Origin: an uncultured Thermomicrobiales bacterium | GTDB lineage: Bacteria; Chloroflexota; Chloroflexia; Thermomicrobiales; UBA6265 | DNA: 15,567 nt | Reading direction: 5' to 3' | Assembly: GCA_902806355.1 (NCBI GenBank) | Contig: CADCWI010000108.1 | Span: 1 to 15,567, forward strand | Part shown: piece by piece, positions 15,134 to 15,567 of the stretch | Layout: each line of letters starts with the position of its first letter | Position numbering within the stretch: the stretch's first letter is position 1 | Notes under the pieces: model-generated | Databases searched by the model: none | Told to the model about the DNA's origin: nothing | The model's input: the letters and a program-made list of their open reading frames with translations, nothing else | Position numbers and translations under genes: made by a program

Positions 15134-15388
15134 ATGCAACTCAAGGAGCCAGTTCCATTTTTCATAGATGATGTGGTCCGTCTTCGGAAACCACATCCAT
15201 GCGGGTCGTACGACTGGCGAGTAGTGCGGATCGGGGCCGACATCGGGATCCGGTGCCTCACGTGTGGGCGACGGGTGCTGCTGCCGAGGCGGACCATCGA
15301 GAAGCGTCTCAAGCTCTTCGTCTCGCGAGGTCCGGAAGCGCCTGAACCTGGTCTGGAGGAGGCCGTCCTCGAAACCGATCGGGCATGA
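15134..15388 (+). CDS. DUF951 small zinc-ribbon-like protein
   Basis: The 84-residue protein carries the DUF951 signature: FIDDVVRLRKPHPCGSYDW at 10-28, then VVRIGADIGIRCLTCGRRV at 30-48 and LLPRRTIEKRLK at 49-60. Cys23, Cys41 and Cys44, with His21, could bind one zinc. The family is found in Firmicutes and Chloroflexota, usually 60-70 residues long; the acidic tail after residue 65 is an extra. Its function is not established; a nucleic-acid or ribosome-linked role would be a guess. The ATG at 15134 starts the conserved region; the longer open frame from 14621 reads through ybaB and is rejected. The stop overlaps the next start in an ATGA junction, so it is probably translated together with the transporter. 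Confidence 0.93.
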   Translation: MQLKEPVPFFIDDVVRLRKPHPCGSYDWRVVRIGADIGIRCLTCGRRVLLPRRTIEKRLKLFVSRGPEAPEPGLEEAVLETDRA

Positions 15389-15567
15389 GCAGGACGCCGG
15401 GACCATCTGACGACTCCATACGGGCCGTTCTTCGGAACGGTCCGTTCCTGCGTCTCTGGATTGTGCAGGCGATTTCCCAGACGGCGCAGAACATCATCAA
15501 CTTCTCGCTGCTGCTCCGCGTGCGAGACGTCGTCGACGTTCATGACCTGCCACAGGCGAACACCGCT
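15385..15567 (+). CDS. MFS transporter, N-terminal part (cut by window edge)
   Basis: An ATG at 15385 overlaps the DUF951 stop as ATGA and opens a frame of 61 codons with no stop before the edge. After a polar leader the sequence LRNGPFLRLWIVQAISQ and then NIINFSLLLRV looks like the first membrane segment of a major facilitator superfamily transporter, in which the opening usually reads like F-x-x-LW-x-x-Q-x-x-S. The substrate and the total length cannot be known from this fragment. Confidence 0.8.
   Translation, partial: MSRTPGPSDDSIRAVLRNGPFLRLWIVQAISQTAQNIINFSLLLRVRDVVDVHDLPQANTA

Noticed and set aside
1..15567. CRISPR array, insertion sequence, prophage or defence island
   Set aside because: No regularly spaced repeats, transposase, integrase or terminal inverted repeats were seen, and nearly all genes are housekeeping or ordinary membrane proteins with matching codon use.

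Overview
The window looks like a chromosomal housekeeping stretch of a high-GC member of the Chloroflexota, most likely close to Thermomicrobia/Sphaerobacter. This is inferred from the gene content: a long type 2 (eukaryote-like) isoleucyl-tRNA synthetase behind a canonical T-box leader, a DUF951 zinc protein next to ybaB, a membrane-anchored NERD protein, and a xanthine dehydrogenase-type molybdenum subunit. No ribosomal marker is present, so placement below phylum level is a guess.

Left part, minus strand: positions 1-329 hold no gene I can support. A probable operon then reads leftward: PAP2-family phosphatase (5821-6570), the T-box leader (5506-5780), ileS (2264-5446), ychF (1106-2218) and a DUF4272-like protein (330-1082). 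The T-box is complete enough to model by eye: a Stem I with an AUC (Ile) specifier, Stem II and Stem III helices, the UGGUACC antiterminator bulge, and a competing terminator with six U. The short gaps after ileS suggest that charging of tRNA-Ile also sets expression of ychF and the DUF4272 gene.

Middle part, plus strand: a divergent region leads to a DUF2085 membrane protein (6744-7541), a membrane-anchored NERD-like protein (7699-8448), the DNA polymerase III delta-prime subunit holB (8457-9509), a short protein resembling a cut-down PSP1/RicT (9506-10090, overlapping holB by GTGA), a 103-residue small protein, and a large molybdenum hydroxylase catalytic subunit (10524-12791) without its usual FAD and iron-sulfur partners in view.

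Right part, plus strand: a strong 12-bp hairpin separates the hydroxylase from recN (12928-14673). A candidate promoter then leads to ybaB (14811-15113), a DUF951 protein (15134-15388) and, overlapping it by ATGA, the start of an MFS transporter cut by the window edge.

I see no CRISPR array, insertion sequence, tRNA, rRNA or prophage gene. The points most worth a second look are the IleRS with three altered catalytic signatures, the T-box operon, the shortened RicT-like protein beside holB, and the NERD protein with replaced catalytic residues.
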